Shown one piece after another: positions 42,503-52,517 of a DNA stretch of 64,000 nt (positions are counted from its first letter, which is position 1; every line of letters starts with the position of its first letter). Below the pieces are notes generated by a model. The model did not search any database. It had not been told where the DNA came from and was given only the letters and a program-made list of their open reading frames with translations. The position numbers were made by a program, and so were the translations under genes. Source of the DNA: an uncultured Clostridia bacterium (GTDB lineage Bacteria; Bacillota; Clostridia; Lachnospirales; Anaerotignaceae); contig CALCGT010000060.1 in NCBI GenBank assembly GCA_937901125.1, positions 15,976-79,975 on the forward strand, written 5' to 3'.

Positions 42503-43384
42503 ATGGAAAACTTTGTTCTGAGCTGCTGCTCCACAGCGGATCTATCTAAGGAACACTTTATCAATAGAAAGATTGAATATATCTGTTTTCATTACGAACT
42601 GGATGGGAAACCGTATCGGGATGATCTGGGGGAAACCATGTCTTTGGATGCATTTTATCAGGCAATGGCAAATGGCGCAGATACCAAAACATCTCAGATC
42701 AATGGGGCAGAATTTGAAGCATACTTTGAAGGATTTTTGCAGCAGGGCAAGGATATCCTTCATGTAACGCTTTCCTCCGGCATTTCCGGCGTATTCAATT
42801 CTGCAAATCTGGCAAAGGAGATTCTGCAGGAAAAATATCCCGATAGAAAAATTTATATTGTAGATTCTCTGTCTGCTTCTTCTGGCTATGGCCTTTTGAT
42901 GGATCGTCTGGCAGACCTGCGAGATGAAGGCAAGTCCATCGACGAAGTGCATGAATGGGCAGAGGCGAATAAACGGAATCTGCAGCACTGGTTTTTCTCC
43001 ACAGACCTGACTTTCTTTATCAAAGGCGGCAGAGTAACAAAAACAGCAGGCTTTGTGGGGACGATGCTGAATATCTGCCCGCTGCTCCATGTGGACAGGG
43101 AAGGTAAGCTGATTCCTCGGCAGAAGGTAAGAACGAAGAAGAAGGTCATCGAAGCCATCGTCAGGAAGATGGAAGAACTGGCGCAAGATGGAACGGCGTA
43201 TCAGGGCAAATGCTATATTTCCCATTCCGCCTGCAGGGAAGATGCAGAGGCTGTGGCAAAGCTGATTGAAAGCCGATTTCCGAATCTGGATGGGAAAGTG
43301 CTGATCAATGATATTGGCACCACCATTGGCAGCCATACAGGCCCCGGCACAGTGGCATTGTTCTTCTGGGGTGTGGAAAGATAA
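42503..43384 (+). CDS. DegV family fatty-acid-binding protein
   Basis: Two-domain protein that binds a long-chain fatty acid; some relatives (FakB) present it to a fatty acid kinase. The N-terminal domain begins SCCSTADLSKE. VTLSSGISGVFNSA is the ligand-carboxylate loop, and FFIKGGRVTKTAGFVGTMLN is the conserved C-domain motif. 293 residues; AGGAGG precedes the ATG. Its kinase partner is not in the window. Confidence 0.9.
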   Translation: MENFVLSCCSTADLSKEHFINRKIEYICFHYELDGKPYRDDLGETMSLDAFYQAMANGADTKTSQINGAEFEAYFEGFLQQGKDILHVTLSSGISGVFNSANLAKEILQEKYPDRKIYIVDSLSASSGYGLLMDRLADLRDEGKSIDEVHEWAEANKRNLQHWFFSTDLTFFIKGGRVTKTAGFVGTMLNICPLLHVDREGKLIPRQKVRTKKKVIEAIVRKMEELAQDGTAYQGKCYISHSACREDAEAVAKLIESRFPNLDGKVLINDIGTTIGSHTGPGTVALFFWGVER

Positions 43385-43544
43385 TCGTGGAAAAATCGAA
43401 GTCTTGGACAGAATGTTCGGGACTTTTTTATGCTTTCTTTCGTTTTTTCGAACTGCCAGATTTTCACATGGGAAAGGGCGACGTATATTTCAAATCTTCC
43501 TGCAAATACTACTTTTACAATAAATTTGGCAGGAGGAATATACA

Positions 43545-44090
43545 ATGAAGGCAACAGGCATTGTCAGAAGAATAGACGACCTTGGGCGTGTGGTCATCCC
43601 AAAAGAAATCAGAAGAACGCTCCGCATCAGAGAAGGTGACCCTCTGGAGATCTTCACCGACAGAGAAGGGGAGATCATCCTGAAAAAATATTCTCCCATT
43701 GGGGAATTGGGGGCATTTGCAAAGGAATACGCGGAATCTTTGGCCCAGACAGCAGGTCATATCACCTGCATTGTGGATAAAGACCAGATCATCGCTGTTT
43801 CCGGCGGTGGTAAGAAGGAATTTTTCGAAAAGCACATCAGCCCAGAAATGGAAAACTGCATCAATAAGCGTATGTCTTTGATCGCGGAACGGAATGATTC
43901 CAATTTCGTCCCCGTTTTGGAGGATGATTCCGCGGAAAGCTATAACCATCAGCTGATCGTTCCCATCATTGCCGAAGGGGACGCCATGGGGGCAATCATT
44001 TTCCTTTCCAAGGATCAGAAAATGGGCGAAGTGGAAGGGAAGCTGGCACAGACAGCGGCAGGCTTTTTAGGCAAGCAGATGGAACAATGA
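43545..44090 (+). CDS. spoVT: Stage V sporulation protein T, AbrB-type regulator
   Basis: Late forespore transcription regulator. Residues 1-50 form the AbrB/SpoVT swapped-hairpin DNA-binding domain (ATGIVRRIDDLGRVVIPKEI). Residues about 55-181 form a GAF-like domain. Length 181 against 178 in Bacillus. AGGAGG precedes the ATG. In many Firmicutes it lies beside mfd; here it is 37 kb away between degV and a protease gene. A sporulation-type promoter could not be assigned with confidence. Confidence 0.94.
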   Translation: MKATGIVRRIDDLGRVVIPKEIRRTLRIREGDPLEIFTDREGEIILKKYSPIGELGAFAKEYAESLAQTAGHITCIVDKDQIIAVSGGGKKEFFEKHISPEMENCINKRMSLIAERNDSNFVPVLEDDSAESYNHQLIVPIIAEGDAMGAIIFLSKDQKMGEVEGKLAQTAAGFLGKQMEQ

Positions 44091-44199
44091 TATGGGCCAA
44101 GGGGCAGAGCCGCCTCGGCTGAAGGAGCCTTTGAGATTCTAAATTTCAAGGGCTTTCCGTTTTATCCTTCCAAAAGGGCTGCAAATCAGAGCATAAAGA

Positions 44200-44231
44200 A
44201 AGAGCATATCCGATGAGGATATGCTCTTTTT
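44200..44231. terminator. Bidirectional terminator between spoVT and the CPBP protease gene
   Basis: AAAGAGCATATCC and GGATATGCTCTTT form a 13-bp stem with a GATGA loop, with T-run on the plus side and A-rich flank for the minus gene. Confidence 0.9.
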
Positions 44232-44237
44232 ATCATA

Positions 44238-45131
44238 CTATGAAATCAGATACGGCAAAAGGCCAAATACGATATAAATAGCGAAGATCGTAATGGTGGA
44301 AGGGGTCAAAAACCGTTCCTGATAGGGCTTTCCGGTTTCATCCATTAGCGTAAACTCCCCTTTGGGAGGATTGATCCGTTGGAAGAGATACAACAGCACA
44401 ACCAGCCAGGGGATGGAAAGCAGCACCATCAGCAGCAGGGAAACCAGGAGCATGGTTTCGCTCATTTCTACAGATACAGCCGTTTCTGCGGCTGTTTCAG
44501 AGAAGATGCTGAAAACGGTGGTGCCGTTGATGACCATATGGGGCAGGATGGATGCGTAAAGGGAATCCGTCCGTTCCACCAGAAAGCAGAAGAGAAACCC
44601 TACCACGAAGGCATAGGGCAACTGCTGAGGATTTAAATGCAGCAGACCAAACAGTAAAGCGCTGGCAAAGGCAGCCTTCCATTTTCCTAAGAAGGTGTAG
44701 CCGGAAAGCAGGATGCCCCTGGAGAAAATTTCTTCAAAAAGGGCAGGCAGGATGGCCACCGAAAGCAGGGAAAGCAGAAACCCGGAGCTGTGGATGCCAC
44801 TGATGGATTGTTCCACGGGATTGGGGAAAAACAGGGCTGCTGTGTAAGAAAGCAGGCTCATCAAAGGCTGTATGGAAATACCGAATGAAATGATGATGAG
44901 GACATTTTTCCAACCCAGAGGATTCAGACGAAGGGTCTGCTTTATATTTTTTTTCGTAAGAAGAAAGTAAAGTGCCAGAGGCGGCAGGAAGCAAAGCAGC
45001 TGTGCCAGCAGCATATACGTTCCATCGGAAAGGCTTGCCATTGCCGGGAGAAAGGCCAGGGCAAAGGATACCACGATGAAATAGATAAAAAACAATAGGG
45101 CGAAAAGATTGGTTCTTCTTGTTTCAGTCAT
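44238..45131 (-). CDS. CPBP family intramembrane glutamic endopeptidase
   Basis: Membrane protease of the CAAX/bacteriocin-processing (ABI) family. About eight helices. The catalytic motif EEIFSR has Glu133 and Glu134 with Arg138; FGLLH gives His165 and HMVIN gives His198 and Asn202. All expected active-site residues are present. 297 residues. Possible roles include processing of small membrane peptides or bacteriocin immunity; no bacteriocin genes are adjacent. Confidence 0.9.
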   Translation of the reverse strand: MTETRRTNLFALLFFIYFIVVSFALAFLPAMASLSDGTYMLLAQLLCFLPPLALYFLLTKKNIKQTLRLNPLGWKNVLIIISFGISIQPLMSLLSYTAALFFPNPVEQSISGIHSSGFLLSLLSVAILPALFEEIFSRGILLSGYTFLGKWKAAFASALLFGLLHLNPQQLPYAFVVGFLFCFLVERTDSLYASILPHMVINGTTVFSIFSETAAETAVSVEMSETMLLVSLLLMVLLSIPWLVVLLYLFQRINPPKGEFTLMDETGKPYQERFLTPSTITIFAIYIVFGLLPYLIS

Positions 45132-45161
45132 AAAGGACCTCCGTTTGTAATATAAAAACAG

Positions 45162-45196
45162 AAAATCTCAAGCCATTTTCAGACTTGAGATTTTTT
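45162..45196. terminator. Hairpin between the two minus-strand membrane protein genes
   Basis: ATCTCAAG (45165-45172) pairs with CTTGAGAT (45184-45191). On the minus strand it follows the AI-2E-family gene and ends in TTTTCTGTTTTT. Confidence 0.75.
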
Positions 45197-45198
45197 TG

Positions 45199-46431
45199 TC
45201 AGGAAATCTCATCTGTGTCTTTCTGTTCGGAAGGATGCAAGGGGTCGTTGATGGGATATTTTTTTTCATATCTGCGGTTGATATATTCACCGCCAAAGGT
45301 TTTGATCGTTGCAAAGATGGGTACGCCGATGAACATACCCAGAGGACCCATGACACCGCCGCCGACCAAAACGGCAAGAATGATCCACGGTGGGCTCAGA
45401 TCAAGAGAGTTGCTCAGGATCTTGGGACCAAGGAAATTGCCGTCGAACTGCTGCAGGATCAAAATAAAGATACTTACCCAGATGGCCAGAACAGGATTGA
45501 TCAGCAGGGTAATACAGATGGCAGGGATTGCACCGATGAAAGGACCAAAGTAGGGGATCATATTGGTTACACCAATGATCAGGCTCAGGATCAAAGGAAA
45601 AGGCGCCTGCATAAAAGTGAACCCAATGAAAGCCAGAATCCCGATGATCAGAGAGTCGATGGCTTTGCCGACGATGAAATCCTGAAAAATATGATGTATG
45701 CGGTTGACATTGATGAAAAAACGCGTCGCTTTTTCATCGGTAGAGAATGCATATACACCTTTTCGGAATTTCCTGCTGAAGCGTTCTTTATCATAAAGCA
45801 TATAAAACGAGATAAAGATGGCCATGATGAACTGGAAGGTCACCCGTCCAAAAATATAAATATTGCCAGCAATGGCTTCGAGCACCTGCGGTGCGTTTTC
45901 TGATGCGTGCTGCAGCGGTGCCAGAATACGGTTGATGACATTATTAACATCTTTACTGTCGATAAAAGTGATTTGGTCGAAAATATTCTGGATGCGGATA
46001 TTCATCGTTTCAGAATAAACGGTGATATTCGTTGCGAAAGCGATGATGGATTCCTTTACTTCAGGAACCAGGTAGATGACGATCCAGATAGTGCCGCCAA
46101 TGATGATAGTGTAGTTGATCAGGATGGCAAGGGTTCTGGTGGTTTTTTCATGCTGTACGAAATATTTGCCGCATTTTTTCAACATCTTGTCAAAAAAATT
46201 CATAAAAGGATTCATGACATAGGCAATGGCAAAACCCATCAGGAAAGGAGCTGCCAAGGCTTTCAGATAGCTGGATGCCATAGCGATATTGCTGCCGATG
46301 CCGGACAGATTGCCGATGACTTTTTCAAATAAGATCAGTGTTGCCACTACCAGAAAGACATAGATGCTGATCTTAGCCAATAGCTTATCCTGATCGTTTC
46401 TGTTGCGTCTAAAATTATCAAATTTTTTCAT
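45199..46431 (-). CDS. AI-2E family transporter (UPF0118)
   Basis: Polytopic membrane protein of about eight helices. This family includes permeases and sodium-proton antiporters as well as YtvI-type sporulation proteins; AI-2 export is only one assigned role. The C-terminal segment with GVTNMIPYFGPFIGAIPA is the family signature. 410 residues from ATG 46431, which has GAGGTG seven bases upstream; a GTG at 46437 overlaps that site. Confidence 0.88.
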   Translation of the reverse strand: MKKFDNFRRNRNDQDKLLAKISIYVFLVVATLILFEKVIGNLSGIGSNIAMASSYLKALAAPFLMGFAIAYVMNPFMNFFDKMLKKCGKYFVQHEKTTRTLAILINYTIIIGGTIWIVIYLVPEVKESIIAFATNITVYSETMNIRIQNIFDQITFIDSKDVNNVINRILAPLQHASENAPQVLEAIAGNIYIFGRVTFQFIMAIFISFYMLYDKERFSRKFRKGVYAFSTDEKATRFFINVNRIHHIFQDFIVGKAIDSLIIGILAFIGFTFMQAPFPLILSLIIGVTNMIPYFGPFIGAIPAICITLLINPVLAIWVSIFILILQQFDGNFLGPKILSNSLDLSPPWIILAVLVGGGVMGPLGMFIGVPIFATIKTFGGEYINRRYEKKYPINDPLHPSEQKDTDEIS

Positions 46432-46616
46432 TTCCACACCTCAAATCAAATGTAGGATGCCCCAAAGAAATGACATCATATCCATTCCATGATACTATGA
46501 AATTATAAGGAATGCTATAGGATTTCCGATAAAAATTTTTTTTCACATAAGTTTTGTAATCAATTGCTTCATAGGGTGGCTAGGAGGGACAGGCCCGGGG
46601 GAAAGGTATTTTTTTA

Positions 46617-46645
46617 TTGAGTCGTTTTCTTTTTTATGCTATACT
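46617..46645 (+). promoter_or_regulatory. Promoter of gdpP-rplI-dnaB
   Basis: TTGAGT (46617-46622), 17 bp, TATACT (46640-46645). Leader about 70 nt; GGAGGT precedes the gdpP ATG. No gene lies in 46438-46616. Confidence 0.65.
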
Positions 46646-46722
46646 GTATAACTAGCAAAGAAGGTTTAAAAGGATAAACCAACTATAAGAAACAAGAGCT
46701 TTTCTGTTATGGAGGTCTTTTT

Positions 46723-48717
46723 ATGGACGATAGGAGCGAGAAGCGCAACGATAAGAAGAAAAAAGGGGAGAACAATATGGTAGGCGCGGCAGCGGTGGTG
46801 CTGTGTATCTGTGTTTGCTTCATCATCGACACCAGGTTGGGCATTGGCGCCATCGCTGGCGCAGTGGCAGGCTTTTTCGCATGGTCTCTTTTAGGGGACA
46901 GTGGTTCTGGAAATGATGAAAATGAGGAAGGCAGAGCCACTTTTCTGGATACAGCGGTGCTGCAGCGGAATTTCCCCATTCCTCAGCATATGCCTATCCC
47001 CTATGCGGTGCTGGATATCCGTGGGCATATCTTGATGGTCAATGAAACCTTCGCCAAAGAATTCCCTGATATCAAGAAGGTCGTACCTGTGGTTGAACAG
47101 TTGAAAAAAACAGGTGTGGGGAAACACAGCAGGGTGGAAGTGGAAGGCAAATGCTACGATGCCATGCTGAACCAGTGCGAAGTGGTGGAGGAAAATGGTG
47201 CCGTGGGTGCAGTACTGAATCTGACCATGGTGGATGTTTCCAGGCAGTACGCATTGGAACAGCAGCTGGATAGCAGTGAAACTGTCATCGGTCTGCTCTT
47301 TTTGGATAATTACGAAGAGGTTGTAGATTCTCTGGCGGAAGACAGACAGCCTCTGCTTTCCGCAGTGGTGGACAGAAAACTGACCCAGTTTGCAACAGAT
47401 GCCAACGGTGTGATGAAGAAACTGGAAAAAGACAGGTATATCTTTCTGCTTTCCAAGGGTGATCTGGAAGCTCTGAAGGAAAAGAAATTCGATATTATGA
47501 ATACCATCCGGGAGATCAGCGTCGGGGAGCATATCCCTGTGACTATGAGTATGGGGATCGGTGTTGGCGGCGGTTCTCTGGAAGATGCTATGCAGAGCGC
47601 AAAGGCAGCTTTGGACTTGGCATTGGGCCGTGGCGGCGATCAGATTTTGATCAAAGAAGGGGAAAAATATCTCTTCTATGGTGCGAAGGCCGGCGAAATG
47701 GGCAGAAATTCCCGTATCCGTGCCCGGGTAAAGGCGGATGCCCTTTGGGAATTGATGGGCGAAGCGTCCAGTATTTTTGTTATGGGCCATCGGAATGCTG
47801 ACCTGGATAGCTTGGGTTCCTGTATGGGGATCTGCGCCATCGCAAGGGCTATGGATAAAAAGTGCTATATTATGATGAATGAGATCAGTATCGGTATCAA
47901 GCATCTGTATGCAAATATGGCAGAAAACGGTCATTACGAAACAGCCCTCATTAAGGATGGGGATGCCCTCAAAATGATGGATGACAAGAGCCTTGTCATC
48001 GTGGTGGATACCCACCGCAGCAGTATCGTAGAAAGCCCTCAGGTATTGGCGGCGGCGAAGAAGATCGTGATATTCGACCATCATAGAAAAAGTACAGACT
48101 TTATCGACCAGGCAGTACTCATTTACCACGAACCTTACGCATCTTCTACTGCAGAGCTGATCACGGAAATGATCCAGCATATCGGGAAGAAGATCAAGTT
48201 GAAATCCATTGAAGCCGATGCCCTTCTGGCAGGCATTACGGTGGATACCAAGAATTTTGCAGTGAAAACAGGTGCCATTACCTTTGAAACAGCAGGCTTC
48301 CTGCGCCGCAATGGGGCAGACAGCATCAGAGTCAGAATGCTATTCCAGAATGATATGGGTTCGTATAAAGCAAAGGCAACAGCGATCCGCGATGCGGAAT
48401 TGTTCCATGAATGTATGGCAATTTCCGTATGTCCCTCCGATGTGGAAAATTCCATGCTGACAGCAGCCCAGGCGGCCGATGACCTGATGAATGTGGTAGG
48501 CATCAAGGCTTCTTTCGTCTGCAGTAAGGTAGGGGATACGATCTATGTCAGTGCCCGCAGCTTTGGGGATATCAATGTACAAAGAATTATGGAAAAATTG
48601 GGCGGCGGCGGTCATTTTACCGTTTCCGGTGCGCAGTTGAAGGACTGCAACACCGAGGAAGCCAAGGAACAGATCCGCAATGCCATTGAGGAATATTTGA
48701 AGGAGGAAACAATATGA
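46723..48717 (+). CDS. gdpP: Cyclic-di-AMP phosphodiesterase GdpP (YybT)
   Basis: Degrades cyclic di-AMP, a signal for potassium and cell-wall balance. In order: two N-terminal helices (about 18-60), a PAS-like domain (about 85-170), a degenerate GGDEF domain (about 175-310), then the DHH/DHHA1 phosphoesterase with GHRNADLDSLGS (about 355-366), DHH (452-454) and the C-terminal GGGGHFTVSGAQ. 664 residues. Its stop overlaps the rplI start in ATGA. The order gdpP-rplI-dnaB is conserved in Firmicutes. Confidence 0.95.
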   Translation: MDDRSEKRNDKKKKGENNMVGAAAVVLCICVCFIIDTRLGIGAIAGAVAGFFAWSLLGDSGSGNDENEEGRATFLDTAVLQRNFPIPQHMPIPYAVLDIRGHILMVNETFAKEFPDIKKVVPVVEQLKKTGVGKHSRVEVEGKCYDAMLNQCEVVEENGAVGAVLNLTMVDVSRQYALEQQLDSSETVIGLLFLDNYEEVVDSLAEDRQPLLSAVVDRKLTQFATDANGVMKKLEKDRYIFLLSKGDLEALKEKKFDIMNTIREISVGEHIPVTMSMGIGVGGGSLEDAMQSAKAALDLALGRGGDQILIKEGEKYLFYGAKAGEMGRNSRIRARVKADALWELMGEASSIFVMGHRNADLDSLGSCMGICAIARAMDKKCYIMMNEISIGIKHLYANMAENGHYETALIKDGDALKMMDDKSLVIVVDTHRSSIVESPQVLAAAKKIVIFDHHRKSTDFIDQAVLIYHEPYASSTAELITEMIQHIGKKIKLKSIEADALLAGITVDTKNFAVKTGAITFETAGFLRRNGADSIRVRMLFQNDMGSYKAKATAIRDAELFHECMAISVCPSDVENSMLTAAQAADDLMNVVGIKASFVCSKVGDTIYVSARSFGDINVQRIMEKLGGGGHFTVSGAQLKDCNTEEAKEQIRNAIEEYLKEETI

Positions 48718-49160
48718 AATTGATTTTATTACAGGACGTGAAAAGCGTCGGCAAAAAAGGCGATTTAATTAATGCCAGTGAGGGGTATGCAAAGAATTTC
48801 CTGCTGCCTAAAAAACTGGCGGTGGAAGCAACAAAATCCAACTTGAACGACTACGAACTGAAACAGAAAGCAGATGCAAAGCGTAAACAGGAAGAACTGG
48901 AAAAAGCCCAGGAAACTGCAAAAGCGCTGGAAGATAAAGTGGTAACTGTTAAAGTGAAAACAGGCGGCAACGGCAAGCTGTTCGGTTCTGTAACAAATAA
49001 AGAAGTGGCAGAAGCCATCGTGGAACAGACAAAGCTGGATATCGATAAAAAGAAAGTATCCATTGGCGACCCTATCAAAATGGTGGGCGAACGGACTGCT
49101 GTGGTAAAGCTGCACCCTAAGGTAACAGCAGAAGTGAAGATCAAGATCGTAGAAGCATAA
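48714..49160 (+). CDS. rplI: 50S ribosomal protein L9
   Basis: Ribosomal protein binding 23S rRNA near the L1 stalk. The 148 residues have the N-terminal domain MKLILLQDVKSVGKKGDLI, a long connecting helix (about 45-75) and the C-terminal domain. GAAGGAGG lies inside the end of gdpP, and the start overlaps its stop by four bases. Confidence 0.97.
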   Translation: MKLILLQDVKSVGKKGDLINASEGYAKNFLLPKKLAVEATKSNLNDYELKQKADAKRKQEELEKAQETAKALEDKVVTVKVKTGGNGKLFGSVTNKEVAEAIVEQTKLDIDKKKVSIGDPIKMVGERTAVVKLHPKVTAEVKIKIVEA

Positions 49161-49189
49161 GACTGCTTTTTTGACCCCAGGAGGAAAAC

Positions 49190-50539
49190 ATGGAACAACA
49201 GGAAAAACAAAATGAATATACCCGTGGCGTGCCGCCCCATGATGAAACGGCGGAACAGGCGGTTCTTGGCTCCATGTTTTTGGACAGGGAGGCAGCCTCC
49301 GTGGCGCTGGAAGTGCTGACGGGGGAAGATTTTTATCGCCCTGACCACCGTATGGTCTTTGAAGCGGCGGAGGAGCTCTATCGCTCTGGTGCGCCTATCG
49401 ATATTATTACTGTAAAAAATAAACTGGAAGAAAAGAGTCAGTTCGAACAGATCGGCGGTCTGCCCTTCCTTGCCAATATTTCTGTGGCAGTGGGTAGCTC
49501 TGTCAATGTGCGTCATTATGCTGCAATTGTGGAAGAAAAATCCGTTCTGCGCCGTTTGATTCGTACGGCGGGGAACATTTCCCAGATGAGCTATGAAGGG
49601 AAAGAGGATGTCAACAGTATCATGGATACGGCGGAAAAGAGCATTTTTGATATTATGCAGAAACGCCATTCCGAGCAGTTCCATCATATCAGGGATATTG
49701 CGGTAAGCTCCATCGAAAAGATTGAGGATATCTACCGTTCCAAAGGCAAGTTGACCGGCGTGCCGACAGGCTTTGTGGATTTTGATGCCAAAACGGCAGG
49801 TCTGCAAAAATCTGACCTGATCTTGTTGGCGGCTCGTCCTTCCATGGGGAAAACAGCCTTTGCCCTGAATATCATCCAGAATGCAGCGATCCGTGCCAAT
49901 GTGCCGACGGCAGTATTCTCTCTGGAAATGAGCCGGGAACAGCTGGTAAACCGTATGCTTTGTTCCGAAGCCATGCTGGATGCCCAGAAGCTGCGTACCG
50001 GGGAATTGGAGGATAACGACTGGACGGAGCTGATCCGTGCCATGGGGCCTTTGTCTCAGGCGCCTATCTATATCGATGATACCCCCGGTGTGACCCCTAT
50101 GGAGGTGCGCTCCAAGTGTCGTCGCCTGAAGGTAGAAAAGGGTCTGGGGCTCATCGTTATCGATTATCTGCAGTTAATGAGCGGCAATGGCAGAACCGAT
50201 TCCCGTCAGCAGGAGATTTCTGAGATTTCCCGCTCCCTGAAAGCCATCGCCCGTGAAATGGAAGCCCCTGTCATCGCCCTGAGCCAGCTGAGCCGTGCCT
50301 GCGAACAGCGTGCCGACCATCGCCCCATGCTTTCCGACCTGCGTGAATCCGGTGCCATCGAGCAGGATGCCGACGTTGTGGCTTTCCTGTATCGTGATGA
50401 ATACTATTTCCCCGATACGGAAAAGAAGAACCAAGCAGAACTGATTATTGCAAAACAGAGAAATGGCCCGACGGGTACCGTAGACCTGACTTGGATGGGT
50501 CAGTATACGAAGTTCGGGAACTTCCTGAAGAAATTTTAA
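49190..50539 (+). CDS. dnaB: Replicative DNA helicase DnaB (DnaC in Bacillus naming)
   Basis: Hexameric helicase of the replication fork. The N-terminal helical domain with PPHDETAEQAVLGSMFLD is followed by a RecA-like motor with ARPSMGKTAFAL (about 213-224), Walker B IDYLQLM and the conserved ALSQLSR. 449 residues. Follows rplI by 29 bp with AGGAGG. A GC-rich hairpin (50550-50571) without a strong T-run follows the stop. Confidence 0.97.
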   Translation: MEQQEKQNEYTRGVPPHDETAEQAVLGSMFLDREAASVALEVLTGEDFYRPDHRMVFEAAEELYRSGAPIDIITVKNKLEEKSQFEQIGGLPFLANISVAVGSSVNVRHYAAIVEEKSVLRRLIRTAGNISQMSYEGKEDVNSIMDTAEKSIFDIMQKRHSEQFHHIRDIAVSSIEKIEDIYRSKGKLTGVPTGFVDFDAKTAGLQKSDLILLAARPSMGKTAFALNIIQNAAIRANVPTAVFSLEMSREQLVNRMLCSEAMLDAQKLRTGELEDNDWTELIRAMGPLSQAPIYIDDTPGVTPMEVRSKCRRLKVEKGLGLIVIDYLQLMSGNGRTDSRQQEISEISRSLKAIAREMEAPVIALSQLSRACEQRADHRPMLSDLRESGAIEQDADVVAFLYRDEYYFPDTEKKNQAELIIAKQRNGPTGTVDLTWMGQYTKFGNFLKKF

Positions 50540-50615
50540 GAAAGCATAGCCTCAAGCCTTTTGGTTTGGGGTGATTATAATTGCTTACGAAATTCTTACG
50601 ATTTGCTGTCGGAAA

Positions 50616-50644
50616 TTGCCGCAGGATAGCCCCTATGCTATCAT
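50616..50644 (+). promoter_or_regulatory. Promoter of the DUF2812 gene
   Basis: TTGCCG (50616-50621), 17 bp, TATCAT (50639-50644). Confidence 0.6.
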
Positions 50645-50680
50645 GGAGATAATGAAGAAACTGGAAAAGGGCGAGAAGAG

Positions 50681-51967
50681 ATGAAAGAAAAGAAGGTCAG
50701 ACGATGGAAAAGTGGTACAACAAAGTTACAGGGGACAGCATATCTGCAGGAAATGGCAGAACAGGGATTACTTTTGTGGGATATGAACCACTTGATGTAT
50801 ATTTTCCGGGAAGGAGAACCTCAATATCTGCAGTATCGGATGGAGGAACGGAACAACATCCTGACGGAGGAGGAAAGAGAGGATTATGCCAAAGAAGGCT
50901 GGCAGGAAGTCTGCCATTATGAAATGGAGTATATTTTTGCAAGAGAAAGAGACCCCTTTGCGGAAGATGCTTCTGTCAATGCGGCAGAGATCGCTGCAGA
51001 ACTTGATGAAAAGATAGAATTGGAAAAGAAAAATGAGCGGACGAATCACTATGTGCAGTTGATTGTGATCGGCATTGGTTTGATTGCAGCTTTCTCCATA
51101 TCCGGCTTTTCTGATAGAACATTGTATTTAGTCGTTCGGATGCTGGTTCGATTCCTGCCTTGGATTTTGATTGCTTTCGTGATTAGCCGCCGCCATACGA
51201 AAAAACTGCAGAAGGAAAAAGAAGAAGTGTTAGACGGGAATATTTCCGATGACTATACAAACTGGCGAAAGGGACGCAGAGCAACATTTCTTTTGATCGC
51301 ATTGCTTGTGATTGGCTTGGGGGTATGGGTATACTATGCTTCGGACTTTAATGAAAAGACCTTCAATTTGCCACAGGAGGTTTCCTATGCAGAAATTCCT
51401 GCGGTAAGGATAGAACAGATGGAAAAGGGGAATTGGGAGCAGGCGGGCGAGGGACTTGATCCTGAAAGAGAAGGTATACAGATGAGAAACATCGATCATG
51501 TGGGTAACACGGAGTATAGAAGCAAAAAGCGTTGGGGCAAATTGTATAACTATGGTGTTGCTTATCGGTATTTGCCATCCTTGGAGAGTAAGGTTTTTAC
51601 TACCCAGTATTTGCAGGAGGCAGAACTGGGGGAAACAGCGAAAATGGAAACCACCTATTATAGATATTATCTGGAATTGCTTGCAGAAAGAAAATATAAA
51701 AAAGAAGAAGAGGATAATATGAATGGCTCCGGTATCTATACAGGAGATGAGACTTGTTGGCGGGGAGGAACGGTGGAGATTTTGGATGTGCCGAAAGGAG
51801 TGTGGGATGATTTGCACGTTTGTGTGGTGACATCTGAATTGGGAGAGCGGCTGCATATTTTGGCACGGCAGAAGAATCAACTAATGGAAGTGAAATATAG
51901 CGGCAGCGCGGAGGTAGAAACGATTTTGAAAGAGATAGATGCTGTTTTCACGGCCCAAGAAAAATAA
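50681..51967 (+). CDS. DUF2812 domain-containing membrane protein
   Basis: 428 residues. The N-terminal part (about 15-95), with LQEMAEQGLLLWDM and EGWQEVCHYEMEYIF, matches the DUF2812 pattern. Three predicted helices follow (about 127-145, 150-168 and 204-220), then an extracytoplasmic C-terminal domain of about 200 residues. DUF2812 genes usually sit beside a PadR-type regulator gene, but none is seen here. Function unknown; envelope sensing or stress is a guess. Confidence 0.8.
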   Translation: MKEKKVRRWKSGTTKLQGTAYLQEMAEQGLLLWDMNHLMYIFREGEPQYLQYRMEERNNILTEEEREDYAKEGWQEVCHYEMEYIFARERDPFAEDASVNAAEIAAELDEKIELEKKNERTNHYVQLIVIGIGLIAAFSISGFSDRTLYLVVRMLVRFLPWILIAFVISRRHTKKLQKEKEEVLDGNISDDYTNWRKGRRATFLLIALLVIGLGVWVYYASDFNEKTFNLPQEVSYAEIPAVRIEQMEKGNWEQAGEGLDPEREGIQMRNIDHVGNTEYRSKKRWGKLYNYGVAYRYLPSLESKVFTTQYLQEAELGETAKMETTYYRYYLELLAERKYKKEEEDNMNGSGIYTGDETCWRGGTVEILDVPKGVWDDLHVCVVTSELGERLHILARQKNQLMEVKYSGSAEVETILKEIDAVFTAQEK

Positions 51968-51975
51968 AGAGAGAC

Positions 51976-52005
51976 AAAAAGGAGAGACGAAAATCTCTCC
52001 TTTTT
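51976..52005. terminator. Bidirectional terminator between the DUF2812 gene and mscL
   Basis: AAAAAGGAGAGA (51976-51987) pairs with TCTCTCCTTTTT (51994-52005), loop CGAAAA. Confidence 0.9.
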
Positions 52006-52067
52006 CATACTCAAATTATGTTTCCTTTCCACAAAACACAGTTTCGCAGTGTGTCGGGGGCAAGGTC

Positions 52068-52517
52068 TTAGTCCAACTGAGAGGTGCAGTGAGGGCATCT
52101 GGTTGCCTCGATGGCAATTTCAGATTTGCAGAAGGGGCAAGCCTTTGTGGTAGGTGCTTCTTCCACGGGGGCTTCGGTTTTTTTCAGCTTTACCAGCATC
52201 TTCAGTGCTGCAAAGATGACAATGGCAACGATCAGGAAATCGAGCACCTGTGTGAAGAAGGAACCGTAAGCGATGGTTGCTGTGGCTGCCTGTGCTTCTT
52301 CCAGTGTTGCGTATGTATTGCCGTCCAGAGGCAGGAACATCTGGGTGAAATCTGTGCCCCCTGTGATCTTACCAATGATAGGCATAATCAGATCATTTAC
52401 AAAGGATGTGACGATCTTTCCAAATGCACCGCCGACGATAACGCCGACTGCCATATCTACCACATTACCTTTTACAGCAAATTCTTTAAATTCTTTTATC
52501 GTATCTTTCAAAGCCAT
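52068..52517 (-). CDS. mscL: Large-conductance mechanosensitive channel with a C-terminal zinc ribbon
   Basis: Pentameric emergency valve opened by membrane tension. The first helix carries [19 protein letters not shown], the pore-lining MscL signature, and the second helix lies around 90-110. The last 25 residues (CPFC and CPHC pairs) form a rubredoxin-like zinc ribbon in place of the usual amphipathic bundle. 149 residues. GGAGGAATTCCC precedes the ATG. Confidence 0.93.
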   Translation of the reverse strand: MALKDTIKEFKEFAVKGNVVDMAVGVIVGGAFGKIVTSFVNDLIMPIIGKITGGTDFTQMFLPLDGNTYATLEEAQAATATIAYGSFFTQVLDFLIVAIVIFAALKMLVKLKKTEAPVEEAPTTKACPFCKSEIAIEATRCPHCTSQLD

